Positions 41,660 to 50,154 of a stretch of DNA of 64,000 nt are shown here, piece after piece (within the stretch, counting starts at the first letter, position 1; the number at the start of each line of letters is the position of its first letter). Location of the stretch: contig NZ_CP109150.1 in NCBI RefSeq assembly GCF_035920365.1, forward strand, positions 6,138,001 through 6,202,000. The letters are read 5' to 3'. Position numbers and translations under genes: made by a program. The notes below the pieces were generated by a model. The model was not told the origin of the DNA, made no database searches, and saw nothing but the letters and a program-made list of their open reading frames with translations. This DNA comes from Micromonospora sp. NBC_01740 (GTDB lineage Bacteria; Actinomycetota; Actinomycetes; Mycobacteriales; Micromonosporaceae).

Positions 41660-43234
41660 TCACTTCTTGACCGCGATGTTGCGCAGGTCCCAGATGCCGA
41701 TGTTCGACATCGGGATGTTGTCGAAGCCGACGACGTTCTCCTTCGCGACGGTCGCGTTGGTCTGGTTGCACAGCGGCACGTACCAGGCCTGTTCGAGCGT
41801 CGTCTTCCAGATGTCCTGGTACAGCGGGGCGCGCTTGTCCATCGACAACGCGGGGTTGCCGGCCTCGGCTGCCTTGGCCGCGACGAGCGAGGGGTCCGCG
41901 GCGAGCTTGTAGGTGTTCAGCAGGTAGGTGTTCACCGTCGCCGCCGGGTCGGCCTTCGGGCTCCACGACGTGGCGACCATCATCTCGAAGTCGCCGGCGA
42001 TGAAGCGCGGCTCGTTCTCGGTGTTGGGCACGGGGTTGAGCGTCGCGTCGATGCCGACGGCCTTCAGCGACGCCTGCACCACGTTCGCCGGCTGCTCGGC
42101 GTTCGTGCCCGCGGCGAAGGTGATGGACACCTTGGCGCCACCGGCCTGCTGCACCAGGGCCTTGGCCTTGTCGACGCTGAACTCGTACGGGTAGGTGTAG
42201 TTCGGGATGCGGCTCGGGTCCGTCTCGCCGACGAGCTGGCGCGTCGGCGTGCAGTAGCCGCTGAAGAGTGCGCTGATCGCCGCCGGGTCGACCGCGTGGG
42301 CGATCGCCTGGCGGACCTCGGGCTTGGCGACGGCGCCCTTGTTGGCGCGCATGTAGACGCCCACGAGGTTCTTGAACTTGACCTGGTGCTGCTGCAGGCC
42401 GCTGCCCGTGGTGACGATCTTCTCGACCGTGGCGATCTCACCGGCCGAGCTGAGCGGGGCCAGGTCGACCTGGCCGCTCTGCAGACCGTTGAGGCGGGCC
42501 GCGGCGTCGGGCACGCGCTGCAGCTCGATGCCGCCGAGGCGTCCGACGTTCGGGTCCCAGTAGCTGTCGGCCCGCTTGAGGACGAGCTTCTCCTGGGGCA
42601 CGAGCTCGGTGGCGATGTACGGGCCGGAGCCGGCGTTGCCGGGCTTGTTCTTGATGTCGACGCCGTCGGTGATGGCCTTCGGGCTGACCATCATGCCGGC
42701 CGTGCCCGTGAAGGACGCGGGAAGCTGGACACCCTTGCCCTTGACCAGCTTGAGGCGCACGGTCGTCTTGTCGACGACCTCGACCGACTCGATGTCGGCG
42801 AGGTCGCCCTTGAGGGTCGAGGTCGCGAGGGTCTTGCCGCGCTCGATGTTGACCTTGACGGCCTCGGCGTCGAACGCCGTGCCGTCGTGGAACTTCACGT
42901 CGTCACGCAGCTTGAGCTCGAGGACGCTGCCGTCCTCGACGAAGTTCCACTCCTTGGCCAGGCCCGGGACGATCTTGTCGTCCTTGTCGAGCATGGTCAG
43001 CCGGTCCCAGACGAGGAACAGGTAGCCCCAGGCGCCGTAGCTCGTCTGGGCGGCCGGGTCGAGGTCGCGCAGCGGACCCGCCGACGCGAACTTGAGCACG
43101 GCCGAGGTGTCGATCTCGCCCTGGCCAGCGCCGTTGGTGCCGGAGCTCTCCGGTGAGCTGCAGCCGGCCACGGCGAGGGCCCCGATGGCGATCAGCGCGA
43201 CCACGCGTCGCCTGGTCTTGTTCTTGACGCCCAT
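41660..43234 (-). CDS. Extracellular solute-binding lipoprotein, family 5 (SBP1)
   Basis: 524 aa. Signal peptide with basic start KNKTRRR, hydrophobic core VVALIAIGALAVAG and lipobox AVAGC, so it is a lipoprotein facing the outside. Family 5 marks follow: GLAKEWNFVEDGSVLELKLR, VKFHDGTAFDAEAVK, RQAIAHAVDPAAI. Family 5 proteins bind peptides, nickel, opines or other amphipathic ligands. ATG 43234 is chosen: GGAAGG lies six bases upstream. It is directly upstream of the OppBCDF-like genes and paralogous to SBP2 at 53024. Confidence 0.9.
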   Translation of the reverse strand: MGVKNKTRRRVVALIAIGALAVAGCSSPESSGTNGAGQGEIDTSAVLKFASAGPLRDLDPAAQTSYGAWGYLFLVWDRLTMLDKDDKIVPGLAKEWNFVEDGSVLELKLRDDVKFHDGTAFDAEAVKVNIERGKTLATSTLKGDLADIESVEVVDKTTVRLKLVKGKGVQLPASFTGTAGMMVSPKAITDGVDIKNKPGNAGSGPYIATELVPQEKLVLKRADSYWDPNVGRLGGIELQRVPDAAARLNGLQSGQVDLAPLSSAGEIATVEKIVTTGSGLQQHQVKFKNLVGVYMRANKGAVAKPEVRQAIAHAVDPAAISALFSGYCTPTRQLVGETDPSRIPNYTYPYEFSVDKAKALVQQAGGAKVSITFAAGTNAEQPANVVQASLKAVGIDATLNPVPNTENEPRFIAGDFEMMVATSWSPKADPAATVNTYLLNTYKLAADPSLVAAKAAEAGNPALSMDKRAPLYQDIWKTTLEQAWYVPLCNQTNATVAKENVVGFDNIPMSNIGIWDLRNIAVKK

Positions 43235-43375
43235 TCTCATCCTTCCAAACACGAGCCGAATCGCTCCGGCCGATCGAGAGGTGGTGTTGTCCCCCGACGG
43301 CTGCCCGGCGGGATCGGTGGGATCGGTGGGTCGATGCGATGTCTTCGGGGTGTGTGGGTGCCGGCCGCCCGCGGG

Positions 43376-44557
43376 TCAGCCCTCCGCGGAGAGGATCAGT
43401 GCGCTGGTCGGGACCCCGACGCCGGCCGTCACGAGGACGTTGCGTACGCCGTCGGGCTGGTTGGTCGAGGTCCCCCGGACGAGGCGGACGCCCTCCGCGA
43501 CGCCGTTCGTGCCGTGCAGGTAGGCCTCACCGATCTGGCCACCGTGGGTGTTGGTCGGCAGCGACCCGGTGACCTCGAGGTTGCCGTCGGCGATGAAGTG
43601 CCTGGCCTCACCGCGACCGCAGAAGCCGTACTCCTCGAGCTGGTGGAGCACGTACGGGGTGAAGTGGTCGTAGAGGATCGCCGCGTCCATGTCGGCGGGC
43701 CCGAGGCCCGACTGGGCCCACAACTGTCGGGCGCAGAGCTCGACCTCGGGGATCCGGGTCAGGTCCTCGCGGTAGTAGCTGACCATCTGGTACTGGTCCG
43801 GCCCCAGACCCTGGGCCGCGCCGACGATGTAGGCCGGGGTGGCGGGCAGGTCCTTGGCGCGCTCGGCGCTGACGACGACCATCGCCTGGCCGCCGTCGGT
43901 CTCCTGGCAGCAGTCGAACAGGTGCAGCGGCTCGGCGATCCAGCGGGAGGCCTGGTGCTCCTCGAGGGTGAGCGGCTTGCCGTGGAACCACGCCCTGGGG
44001 TTGTTCGCGGCGTGCTTGCGGGCGAGCACGGCGACCCGGCCGTAGTCCTCGCTGGTCGCGCCGTACTCGTGCATGTAGCGACGGGCGAACATCGCGGTGT
44101 GCTGGGCCGGGGTGAGCAGGCCGTACGGGTTGACCCAGGAGCGGTACTCGTTGTCCGAGGTGGCCTGGGTCTTCGCCGGCGGCGGCCCCTGCCCGAAGCG
44201 GACGCCGGAGCGCTCGTTGAAGGCGCGGTAGGCCACGACGACGTCGGCGACGCCGCTCGCGACGGCCATGGCGGCCTGCTGGACGGGGGCACAGGCGCCG
44301 CCACCGCCGTAGGGGATCCGGGAGAAGAACTTCAGCTCGGGGATGCCCAGGCTGCGGGCGACCATGTTCTCCGGGTTGGTCTCCATGGTGAAGGTCGTCA
44401 TGCCGTCGACGTCGGCGGGGCTCAGGCCCGCGTCGGCCAGGGCGGCCGATACGGCCTCGACGGCCAACTGCAGCTCGCTGCGGCCGGAGTCCTTGGAGAA
44501 CTCCGTCGCGCCGATGCCGACGATCGCGGTACGCCCCGACAGGAAGTTGGACGTCAC
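43376..44557 (-). CDS. ltp2: Ltp2-like steroid aldolase (thiolase superfamily)
   Basis: 393 aa. It closely recalls Ltp2 (Rv3540c): AIVGIGATEFSKDSGRSELQ, VDGMTTFTMETN, YGGGGACAPVQQAAMAVASG, ADVVVAYRAFNERSG, DCCQETDGG, AAILYDHFTPYVLHQLEEYG and NTHGGQIGEAYLHG. Ltp2 works with the DUF35 domain of ChsH2 as a retro-aldolase that removes the last C3 unit of the steroid side chain. It is the last gene of an igr-like set here. Strong match. Confidence 0.93.
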   Translation of the reverse strand: MTSNFLSGRTAIVGIGATEFSKDSGRSELQLAVEAVSAALADAGLSPADVDGMTTFTMETNPENMVARSLGIPELKFFSRIPYGGGGACAPVQQAAMAVASGVADVVVAYRAFNERSGVRFGQGPPPAKTQATSDNEYRSWVNPYGLLTPAQHTAMFARRYMHEYGATSEDYGRVAVLARKHAANNPRAWFHGKPLTLEEHQASRWIAEPLHLFDCCQETDGGQAMVVVSAERAKDLPATPAYIVGAAQGLGPDQYQMVSYYREDLTRIPEVELCARQLWAQSGLGPADMDAAILYDHFTPYVLHQLEEYGFCGRGEARHFIADGNLEVTGSLPTNTHGGQIGEAYLHGTNGVAEGVRLVRGTSTNQPDGVRNVLVTAGVGVPTSALILSAEG

Positions 44558-44558
44558 G

Positions 44559-44984
44559 TCACTGCTCCGTTCCGCGGGGCAGGCGCACGGTCACCTCGGA
44601 GACGGCGTGCGCGCCCTTGCTGTTCATGCCACGCACCGCGACGCGCACGGTGTCCTCCTCGACGCCGACGACCTCTCCGGTCAGCCGCATCACGTCACCC
44701 GGGAAGTTCGGCACCCCGAGGCGGGTGCTCAGGCGCACCATGCGCGCGGCGGGGCCGGCCCAGTCGGTGACGTAGCGGCCGACGAGCCCGTTGGTGTTGT
44801 TGATGCTCATGTAGGTGTCGGGGGTGCCGCGACGTTCGGCCTGGGCCGGGTCGTGGTGCACGTCCTCGTAGTCGCGGGTCGCGAGGGCGCCGGCGACGAT
44901 GAGGGTCCGGGTCAGCGGGATCTCGAGCTCCGGCAGCGTGTCGCCGACGCTCACCTGCGCGATGGTGATCTGCGTGCCGCTCAC
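44559..44984 (-). CDS. chsH1: ChsH1-like MaoC hydratase subunit
   Basis: 141 aa single hot-dog. ATRDYEDVHHDPAQAERRG near residues 35-53 carries the catalytic Asp/His pair; YVTDWAGPAARMVRLSTRLG and VPNFPGDVMRLTG are typical of ChsH1 (Rv3541c). Its GTG at 44984 overlaps the preceding acyl-CoA dehydrogenase stop. It should pair with ChsH2 to hydrate the C3-side-chain enoyl-CoA before aldol cleavage by Ltp2. Confidence 0.9.
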   Translation of the reverse strand: MSGTQITIAQVSVGDTLPELEIPLTRTLIVAGALATRDYEDVHHDPAQAERRGTPDTYMSINNTNGLVGRYVTDWAGPAARMVRLSTRLGVPNFPGDVMRLTGEVVGVEEDTVRVAVRGMNSKGAHAVSEVTVRLPRGTEQ

Positions 44985-46108
44985 AGCTGCTCCCCCGCGT
45001 CGACGAGGTCCGCGAGCTGCTGCAGGTGCCAGGCTCCCGAGCCGGCGGTGTTGGCCAGCTGGGTGGTCCAGAGCATGTAGCGGTGGATCGGGTAGGTGAC
45101 GTCGGCGCCGATGCCGCCGTGCACGTGCTGCACGGTGCGCGCGACGCGGTCGCCCGCCTCGGCGGCCCAGTACTTCGCGACGTGTACGGCCGCGCGGGGC
45201 GGCCGGTCGGCCGTCTCGCGCCAGAGCGCGTTGAGGTAGGTGACCTCCATCGCCTCGGTGTCGATGTGGCAGTCGGCGATCTGGTGGGCGACGGCCTGGA
45301 AGGTCGCGATCGGCACACCGAACTGCTCGCGCCCCGAGGTGTAGTCGGCGGCCTGGCGCACGGCGGCCTGGCTGACGCCGCTCTGCAGGGCGGCCACGGC
45401 GATCCAGACCTGGCGCAGCAGCCAGTCGATCCGGTCCTCCCCCGGGCCCTCGGCGAGCGGCTCCGCGGCGGCGCCGTCGAGGTGCACGTCCGAGGCGAGC
45501 CCCCGGTCGGTGCGCTCGAAGGTGTCGCGGCGCACCCCTCCGCCGGTGGTCGGCACGAGGTAGAGCCCGACCGTGCCCTCCTCGTCGGTGGCCGGGACGA
45601 CGATCGCGTCGGCGAGGTGCGCCGAACGGACGCCGACGGCGGTGCCGCTCAGGGTGACCCCCGCACCGCCGGGCCCGGTGCCGGACCGCGCGCGGACGCG
45701 GGCGCCGTACGGCCGGGCGTCGGCCAGGTCGTCGACGGCCACGGTGAGGACCGCGTCCCCGGCGGCCACGCGGGGCAGCCACTCGGCCTGCTGCTTGGCG
45801 TCGCCGTAGCGCACCAGCGGCAGGACGCCGCCGACGAGGGTCTCCCACAGCGGGACGGTGCCCAGCGTGCGGCCCTGCTCGACGAAGACCCCGGCGACCT
45901 CCCACAGGCCCAGCCCGGCGCCGCCGTGTTCCTCGGGCACGAGCAGCCCGAGGACGCCGGACCCGGCCAGGTCGCGGTACAGGACGCGGTCGAAGCGGTC
46001 CGGCCCGGCCTCGACGTCGAAGAGGCGCTGCGGGTCGCCGTTGCGCGAGAAGACGTCGCGCGCCAGGTCGTTGACCGTGACCTGGTCCTCGGCGAGCTGG
46101 AAGTCCAT
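44981..46108 (-). CDS. chsE1: ChsE1/FadE28-like acyl-CoA dehydrogenase subunit
   Basis: 375 aa. The N-terminal half is divergent; the C-terminal part has DYTSGREQFGVPIATFQAVA and the HVHGGIGADVTYPIHRYML segment of FadE28-type partners. In M. tuberculosis FadE28-FadE29 form a heterotetramer that dehydrogenates the isopropionyl steroid side chain. The FadE29-like partner is two genes upstream (47124). ATG 46108 shares a base with the ChsH2 stop. Position and pairing support the name. Confidence 0.87.
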   Translation of the reverse strand: MDFQLAEDQVTVNDLARDVFSRNGDPQRLFDVEAGPDRFDRVLYRDLAGSGVLGLLVPEEHGGAGLGLWEVAGVFVEQGRTLGTVPLWETLVGGVLPLVRYGDAKQQAEWLPRVAAGDAVLTVAVDDLADARPYGARVRARSGTGPGGAGVTLSGTAVGVRSAHLADAIVVPATDEEGTVGLYLVPTTGGGVRRDTFERTDRGLASDVHLDGAAAEPLAEGPGEDRIDWLLRQVWIAVAALQSGVSQAAVRQAADYTSGREQFGVPIATFQAVAHQIADCHIDTEAMEVTYLNALWRETADRPPRAAVHVAKYWAAEAGDRVARTVQHVHGGIGADVTYPIHRYMLWTTQLANTAGSGAWHLQQLADLVDAGEQL

Positions 46109-47127
46109 CAGTTCTCCTCTCCGGCGGGCTCCGATGCGGAGGTCGCGGCCCGGAAACGCGGCAGGGTGACGTTCTCGTCGTAGTCGAGCCAGTCGACCTG
46201 CACGGGCATGCCGATCTCGACCTCGTCGGCCTCCCCGACGAAGTCGGCGACGAGACGCGTGCCCTCCTCGAGGTCGACGAGCACGACGGTGAGCGGGTAG
46301 TCGTACCCGGGCGCCTTCGGGTGGTGGCTGACGACGTAGCTGTGCACCGTGCCGCGTCCGCTCGCCTCGACCTCGTGCCACGCGTACGAGCGGCAGGAGG
46401 GGCAGATCGGGCCGGGCGGGTGGCGCAGCGTGCCGCAGTCGGTGCAGGCCTGGATGACGAGGCGACGCTGTGCGGCGGCCTCGAACCAGAAGGCGTTGTC
46501 GCGCAGGACGAACGGCTTGTGCCGCAGCGCCGGGTCGGCGGCGGCCGGTGCCGGGGGCCTGGCGCGGGACGGGTCGAAGCGCAGGATGCGGAAGCGCTGG
46601 CGGGCCACGACCTCGTCGTCCTGGTCGGTGTAGGTGCGCAGCGTCGTGATGAAGTGGCCGGTGCCCAGGCCCGTGGTCTTGCGCGGCGAGACGTCCTCGA
46701 TGACCGTCGTCATCTTGATCTCGTCGCCCAGGCGCAGCTCGCGCACGTACTCGTGCTCGTCGTTGGTCGCGACGACCCCGACGAAGCCGGCCTCGGCGAG
46801 GAGCGCGAGCAGCCGGGCCATGGGGGTGTCCGCCGTGGCGCCCGCGGCGGCGGCCGTGTGGGCCCGGTAGCCGACCATGAGCCAGGTGGACAGCATCGGC
46901 GGCGGCGCGACGACACCCTCGCGGCCGGTGTCGCGGGCGGCCCGCTCGTCGACGTAGACGGGGTTCTCGTCGCCCATCGCCTCGACGAAGTGGCGGATCA
47001 TCGCCTGGTTGACGGCGTCCTGGGCGTGGCGGGTGGGCGTGGCCTCGAGGCCGACGAACTCGCGCAGGCGGGCGAGGAAGGCGTCCTCGTCGGTGGCGGC
47101 GGCCGGGGTCCGCGTCGTGGTGCTCAT
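46108..47127 (-). CDS. chsH2: ChsH2-like protein: hot-dog domain plus DUF35 zinc-ribbon/OB domain
   Basis: 339 aa. Residues about 1-185 form a FAS1/MaoC-N hot-dog (NQAMIRHFVEAMGDENPVYV, VAPPPMLSTWLMVGY). Residues about 205-330 are DUF35: a zinc ribbon with CTDCGTLRHPPGPICPSC (four Cys), then an OB fold GTVHSYVVSHHPKAPGYDYP. In ChsH2 the first domain pairs with ChsH1 and the second with Ltp2. Gene order here (chsE2, chsH2, chsE1, chsH1, ltp2) is nearly that of the igr operon. Start overlaps the FadE29-like stop. Confidence 0.92.
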   Translation of the reverse strand: MSTTTRTPAAATDEDAFLARLREFVGLEATPTRHAQDAVNQAMIRHFVEAMGDENPVYVDERAARDTGREGVVAPPPMLSTWLMVGYRAHTAAAAGATADTPMARLLALLAEAGFVGVVATNDEHEYVRELRLGDEIKMTTVIEDVSPRKTTGLGTGHFITTLRTYTDQDDEVVARQRFRILRFDPSRARPPAPAAADPALRHKPFVLRDNAFWFEAAAQRRLVIQACTDCGTLRHPPGPICPSCRSYAWHEVEASGRGTVHSYVVSHHPKAPGYDYPLTVVLVDLEEGTRLVADFVGEADEVEIGMPVQVDWLDYDENVTLPRFRAATSASEPAGEEN

Positions 47128-48308
47128 GCGGACCGTCCCTTCCTCGGCATGCCGAGGCCGGCGACCGCGATCATGTCGCGCAGCACCTCGTTGGTGCCGC
47201 CGCCGAAGGTGTTGATGTAGGAGCCGCGGGTGTAGGCCTCGAGCTGTCCGCCGAGGACGGCGTCCGGGGCGCCGGGTCGCCGGGTCGCGCGGGGCCCGAC
47301 GACGGAGACGAGGTTGCGGCAGACCCGGTCGTGGGTCTCCGTGCCGTAGACCTTGGCGACGGACGCGGCGGCGGGGGCCGGGTTCTGGCCCTCCCCGACG
47401 ACGGCGATCTTCCAGTTGAGCAGGCGCATCGCGGTCAGCTCGGCGTAGTCGCGGGCCAGCTCCGTGCGCACCCACGGCTTGTCGAGTACGCGGACGCCGT
47501 CGGCGTCGGGCTCGGCGGCCCACGCGGCGACGTCGGTCCACAGCTGCTCGGTACGCCCGCCCATGGCGGCCAGCCCCACCCGCTCGTGACCGAGCTGGCC
47601 GGTGATGAGGCGCCAGCCGCCGTTCACCTCGCCGACGAGGGCCTCGGGACCGACGCGTACGTCCTCGTAGTAGGAGGCGTTGGTGTGGGTGATGCCGCTG
47701 GTGGCGATCGGCGTGCAGCTGAAGCCGGGGTCCGAGGTCGGCACGATGAGGATGGTGATGCCCTTGTGCTTCGGGGCGGCGGGGTCGGTGCGCACGGCCA
47801 TCCAGACGAAGTCGGCCTGGCTGACGCCGCTGGTGAAGACCTTCTGGCCGTTGACGACCCAACCCCCCTCGGGCGTGGCCTCGGCCCTGGCCTTCAGCGA
47901 GGCGAGGTCGGTGCCGGAGCCCGGCTCGCTGTAGCCGATGGAGAAGATGACGTCGCCGGTGAGCATGCCCGGCAGGTAGGTGCGCTTCTGCTCCTCGGTG
48001 CCGTAGCGCATGAGCATCGGGCCGATGTTGTTGATGGTGACGAAGGGGAACGGCGCCTGGGCGCGGTTGATCTCGTCGAAGAGGATGTACTGGTCGAGCG
48101 CCGGGCGGCCCTGGCCGCCGTACTCCTTGGGCCAACCGAGCCCGAGCAGGCCGTCCCTGCCGATCTGACGGATGATCTCGCGATAGGCCGGCCGGTCCTC
48201 GTTGGTGCCGCCCAGCGCCTCGCGGACCTCGGGCGTGAGCAGGCGCGCGAAGTAGGCGCGCAGCTCCCGGCTCAGCTCTCGATGCTCCGGGGTGTACTCC
48301 AGGTACAT
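47124..48308 (-). CDS. chsE2: ChsE2/FadE29-like acyl-CoA dehydrogenase
   Basis: 394 aa full-length ACAD. GLLGLGWPKEYGGQGRPALD, IFSIGYSEPGSGTDLASLKA, NGQKVFTSGVSQADFVWMA, HTNASYYEDVRV and TFGGGTNEVLRDMIAVAGLG match FadE29 (Rv3543c), the catalytic partner of FadE28. The start at 48308 follows the ligase gene by 57 bases. Confidence 0.9.
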   Translation of the reverse strand: MYLEYTPEHRELSRELRAYFARLLTPEVREALGGTNEDRPAYREIIRQIGRDGLLGLGWPKEYGGQGRPALDQYILFDEINRAQAPFPFVTINNIGPMLMRYGTEEQKRTYLPGMLTGDVIFSIGYSEPGSGTDLASLKARAEATPEGGWVVNGQKVFTSGVSQADFVWMAVRTDPAAPKHKGITILIVPTSDPGFSCTPIATSGITHTNASYYEDVRVGPEALVGEVNGGWRLITGQLGHERVGLAAMGGRTEQLWTDVAAWAAEPDADGVRVLDKPWVRTELARDYAELTAMRLLNWKIAVVGEGQNPAPAAASVAKVYGTETHDRVCRNLVSVVGPRATRRPGAPDAVLGGQLEAYTRGSYINTFGGGTNEVLRDMIAVAGLGMPRKGRSA

Positions 48309-48365
48309 GGATGTCCTCTTCTCGGGGCGTGGGGCGCCCGTCGGCGTGCCGGGCGGGCCGGCGGG

Positions 48366-50063
48366 TCAGGTGGCCGGCAGGAGCGCGGTGCGCCCGTTGT
48401 CGGCGAACTGTTTCTCGAGGTCCTGGACGTCCGCCGCCGTGAGCGGGCGGTACGCGGTGGACGCGCCGTCGCGGACGTAGACGGGATCGGTCGTGACCCA
48501 GGCGGCACGGCGCAGGACCTGCTTGGCGACCTTGCTGTTGCCCGTGGTGGGGATCTCGGTGACGATCCGCACGAAGCGGGGCCGCCACTTGGTGCCGAGG
48601 TCGGCCTGCGCGTCGAGGAAGGCGGTGAACGCCTCGGGGTCGAAGCTGGCGCCGTTGCGCAGTTGGAGCGCGCACATGACCTGGTCGCCGGTGCGCGGGT
48701 CGGGCACGGCGAAGACGGGGGCGACCGCCACCCGGTCCCAGCGCTCGATGATCCGCTCGGCCGGTCCGGCGGCGAAGTTCTCGCTGTCGACGCGGATCCA
48801 GTCCGAGGAGCGGCCGGCGAAGTAGAAGTAGCCGTCGGCGTCGCGGTAGGCCAGGTCCCCGGACCAGAAGTCCTCGCCGCGGATCCGCTCGGCGGCGGCC
48901 TCGGGGTTCTTGTAGTAGCCCTCGAACCGGGCAGCCATGCCGACTCCGACGAGCTGGCCGATGGCCTCCTCGGCGTTGACGAGCCGTCCGGTCCCGTCGA
49001 GCCTGGCCGGCGGGCACTCCAGGCCGGTGGCCTCGTTCATGACCTTGATCTCGGCGCCCGCGACGGCCACGCCGAGCGCCTCGTCGGGGGTCCCCGGGGT
49101 GCGGTTGATCCGCATGACGCCCTCGCTGGAGCCGTAGCCCTCGGAGATGACGGCGCCGAAGCGCCGGGTGAAGCGGGCGATGTCGGTGGCCGAGGCCTCG
49201 GTGCCGACGGCGCGACGCAGGGTGCTCGTCGCGTCGCGCGGGTCGACCGGCTGGGCCAGGACGTAGGCGAGGGCCCGGCCGACGTAGTTGAAGTAGGTGA
49301 CGCCGTGCTCGTGCACGTCGCGTACGAAGCCGGACGCGGAGAACTTGCGGACCATGCAGATCGTCGCGCCGCAGACCATGGCGGGCCCGAGGTTGAGCAT
49401 GACGGCGTTGCCGTGGAACAGCGGCATCGACAGGTAGCTGACCGAGTCGCGGGTCAGCTCGGTGCGGGCCAGCAGCGCCTCGGAGACCGCGGCGAGGCGC
49501 CCGTGCGAGCAGATGACCGCCTTCGGGGCCCCGGTCGAGCCCGAGGAGAACAGGAGCAGCAGGTTGGCGCCGGGGTCGACCGCGTCGACGGGCACCGGCG
49601 CGCCGGCGTGCCGGGCCAGCCAGGCGGCGTACTCCGGGGAGTCGGTGTTGCGCACCTGCTCGGCGGGGATGCCCAGGTCGAGCCCGTCGACGAGGCCGGC
49701 GAGGCGGTCCTCGGTGATGAGCACGTCGCAGTCGGTGTGCCGCACGTCGTGGGCCAGCTCGGCGCCGCGTCGGGTCGGGTTGATCCCGACGACGGTGGCG
49801 CCGGACAGCGCCGCCGCGCAGATCCAGTACACGTGGTCGGGGGTGTTCTCCAGGAGCACCCCCAGGTGCAGCGGCCTGCCTTCGGGCCGGGGCACCTCGG
49901 CCAGGGCGGCGGCCCGGTCGGCGGCTTCCTGCACGACCTGGCCCCACGTGATGGTGCGGCCCTCGAAGAGGAGGCCCGGGTGGTCGTCACCCGTGCGCCC
50001 GCGCACGATGTCGCCGAAGACGGCGGGCCCCGAGGTCCGGGCCACCGAAGTCTGAGTCGTCAT
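48366..50063 (-). CDS. Acyl-CoA synthetase (FadD17-like side-chain ligase)
   Basis: 565 aa AMP-forming ligase. LLLLFSSGSTGAPKAVICSH (ATP loop, about residues 165-184), YLSMPLFHGNAVMLNLG, the EGYGSSEG motif, SGDLAYRDADGYFYFAGRSS and TTGNSKVAKQVL near the end are present. It resembles FadD17/FadD19-type steroid side-chain ligases. GGAG lies eight bases before ATG 50063. It leads the igr-like operon and the operator at 50112 is 48 bases upstream. Confidence 0.88.
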   Translation of the reverse strand: MTTQTSVARTSGPAVFGDIVRGRTGDDHPGLLFEGRTITWGQVVQEAADRAAALAEVPRPEGRPLHLGVLLENTPDHVYWICAAALSGATVVGINPTRRGAELAHDVRHTDCDVLITEDRLAGLVDGLDLGIPAEQVRNTDSPEYAAWLARHAGAPVPVDAVDPGANLLLLFSSGSTGAPKAVICSHGRLAAVSEALLARTELTRDSVSYLSMPLFHGNAVMLNLGPAMVCGATICMVRKFSASGFVRDVHEHGVTYFNYVGRALAYVLAQPVDPRDATSTLRRAVGTEASATDIARFTRRFGAVISEGYGSSEGVMRINRTPGTPDEALGVAVAGAEIKVMNEATGLECPPARLDGTGRLVNAEEAIGQLVGVGMAARFEGYYKNPEAAAERIRGEDFWSGDLAYRDADGYFYFAGRSSDWIRVDSENFAAGPAERIIERWDRVAVAPVFAVPDPRTGDQVMCALQLRNGASFDPEAFTAFLDAQADLGTKWRPRFVRIVTEIPTTGNSKVAKQVLRRAAWVTTDPVYVRDGASTAYRPLTAADVQDLEKQFADNGRTALLPAT

Positions 50064-50111
50064 TGACGTCGCTCCGTCTCGTTCGTCGTCGAATGCGGAC
50101 CAGCGGCAACA

Positions 50112-50125
50112 AGCAAGCGCTTGGT
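50112..50125. promoter_or_regulatory. KstR2-type operator upstream of the igr-like operon
   Basis: AGCAAGCGCTTGGT, perfect consensus match, in the 91-base gap between the racemase stop (50155) and the ligase start (50063). It should control the minus-strand run from 50063, possibly as far as 35674. In mycobacteria the igr operon is under KstR, not KstR2. Confidence 0.9.
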
Positions 50126-50154
50126 CGAGATCGTAAGGTGGGGTGTGACGCAGG

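Noticed and set aside
46108..49947. Very long minus-strand frame reaching back from chsH2
   Set aside because: Only its last 340 codons have protein character (chsH2). The rest is an out-of-frame reading of the acyl-CoA dehydrogenase and ligase genes.
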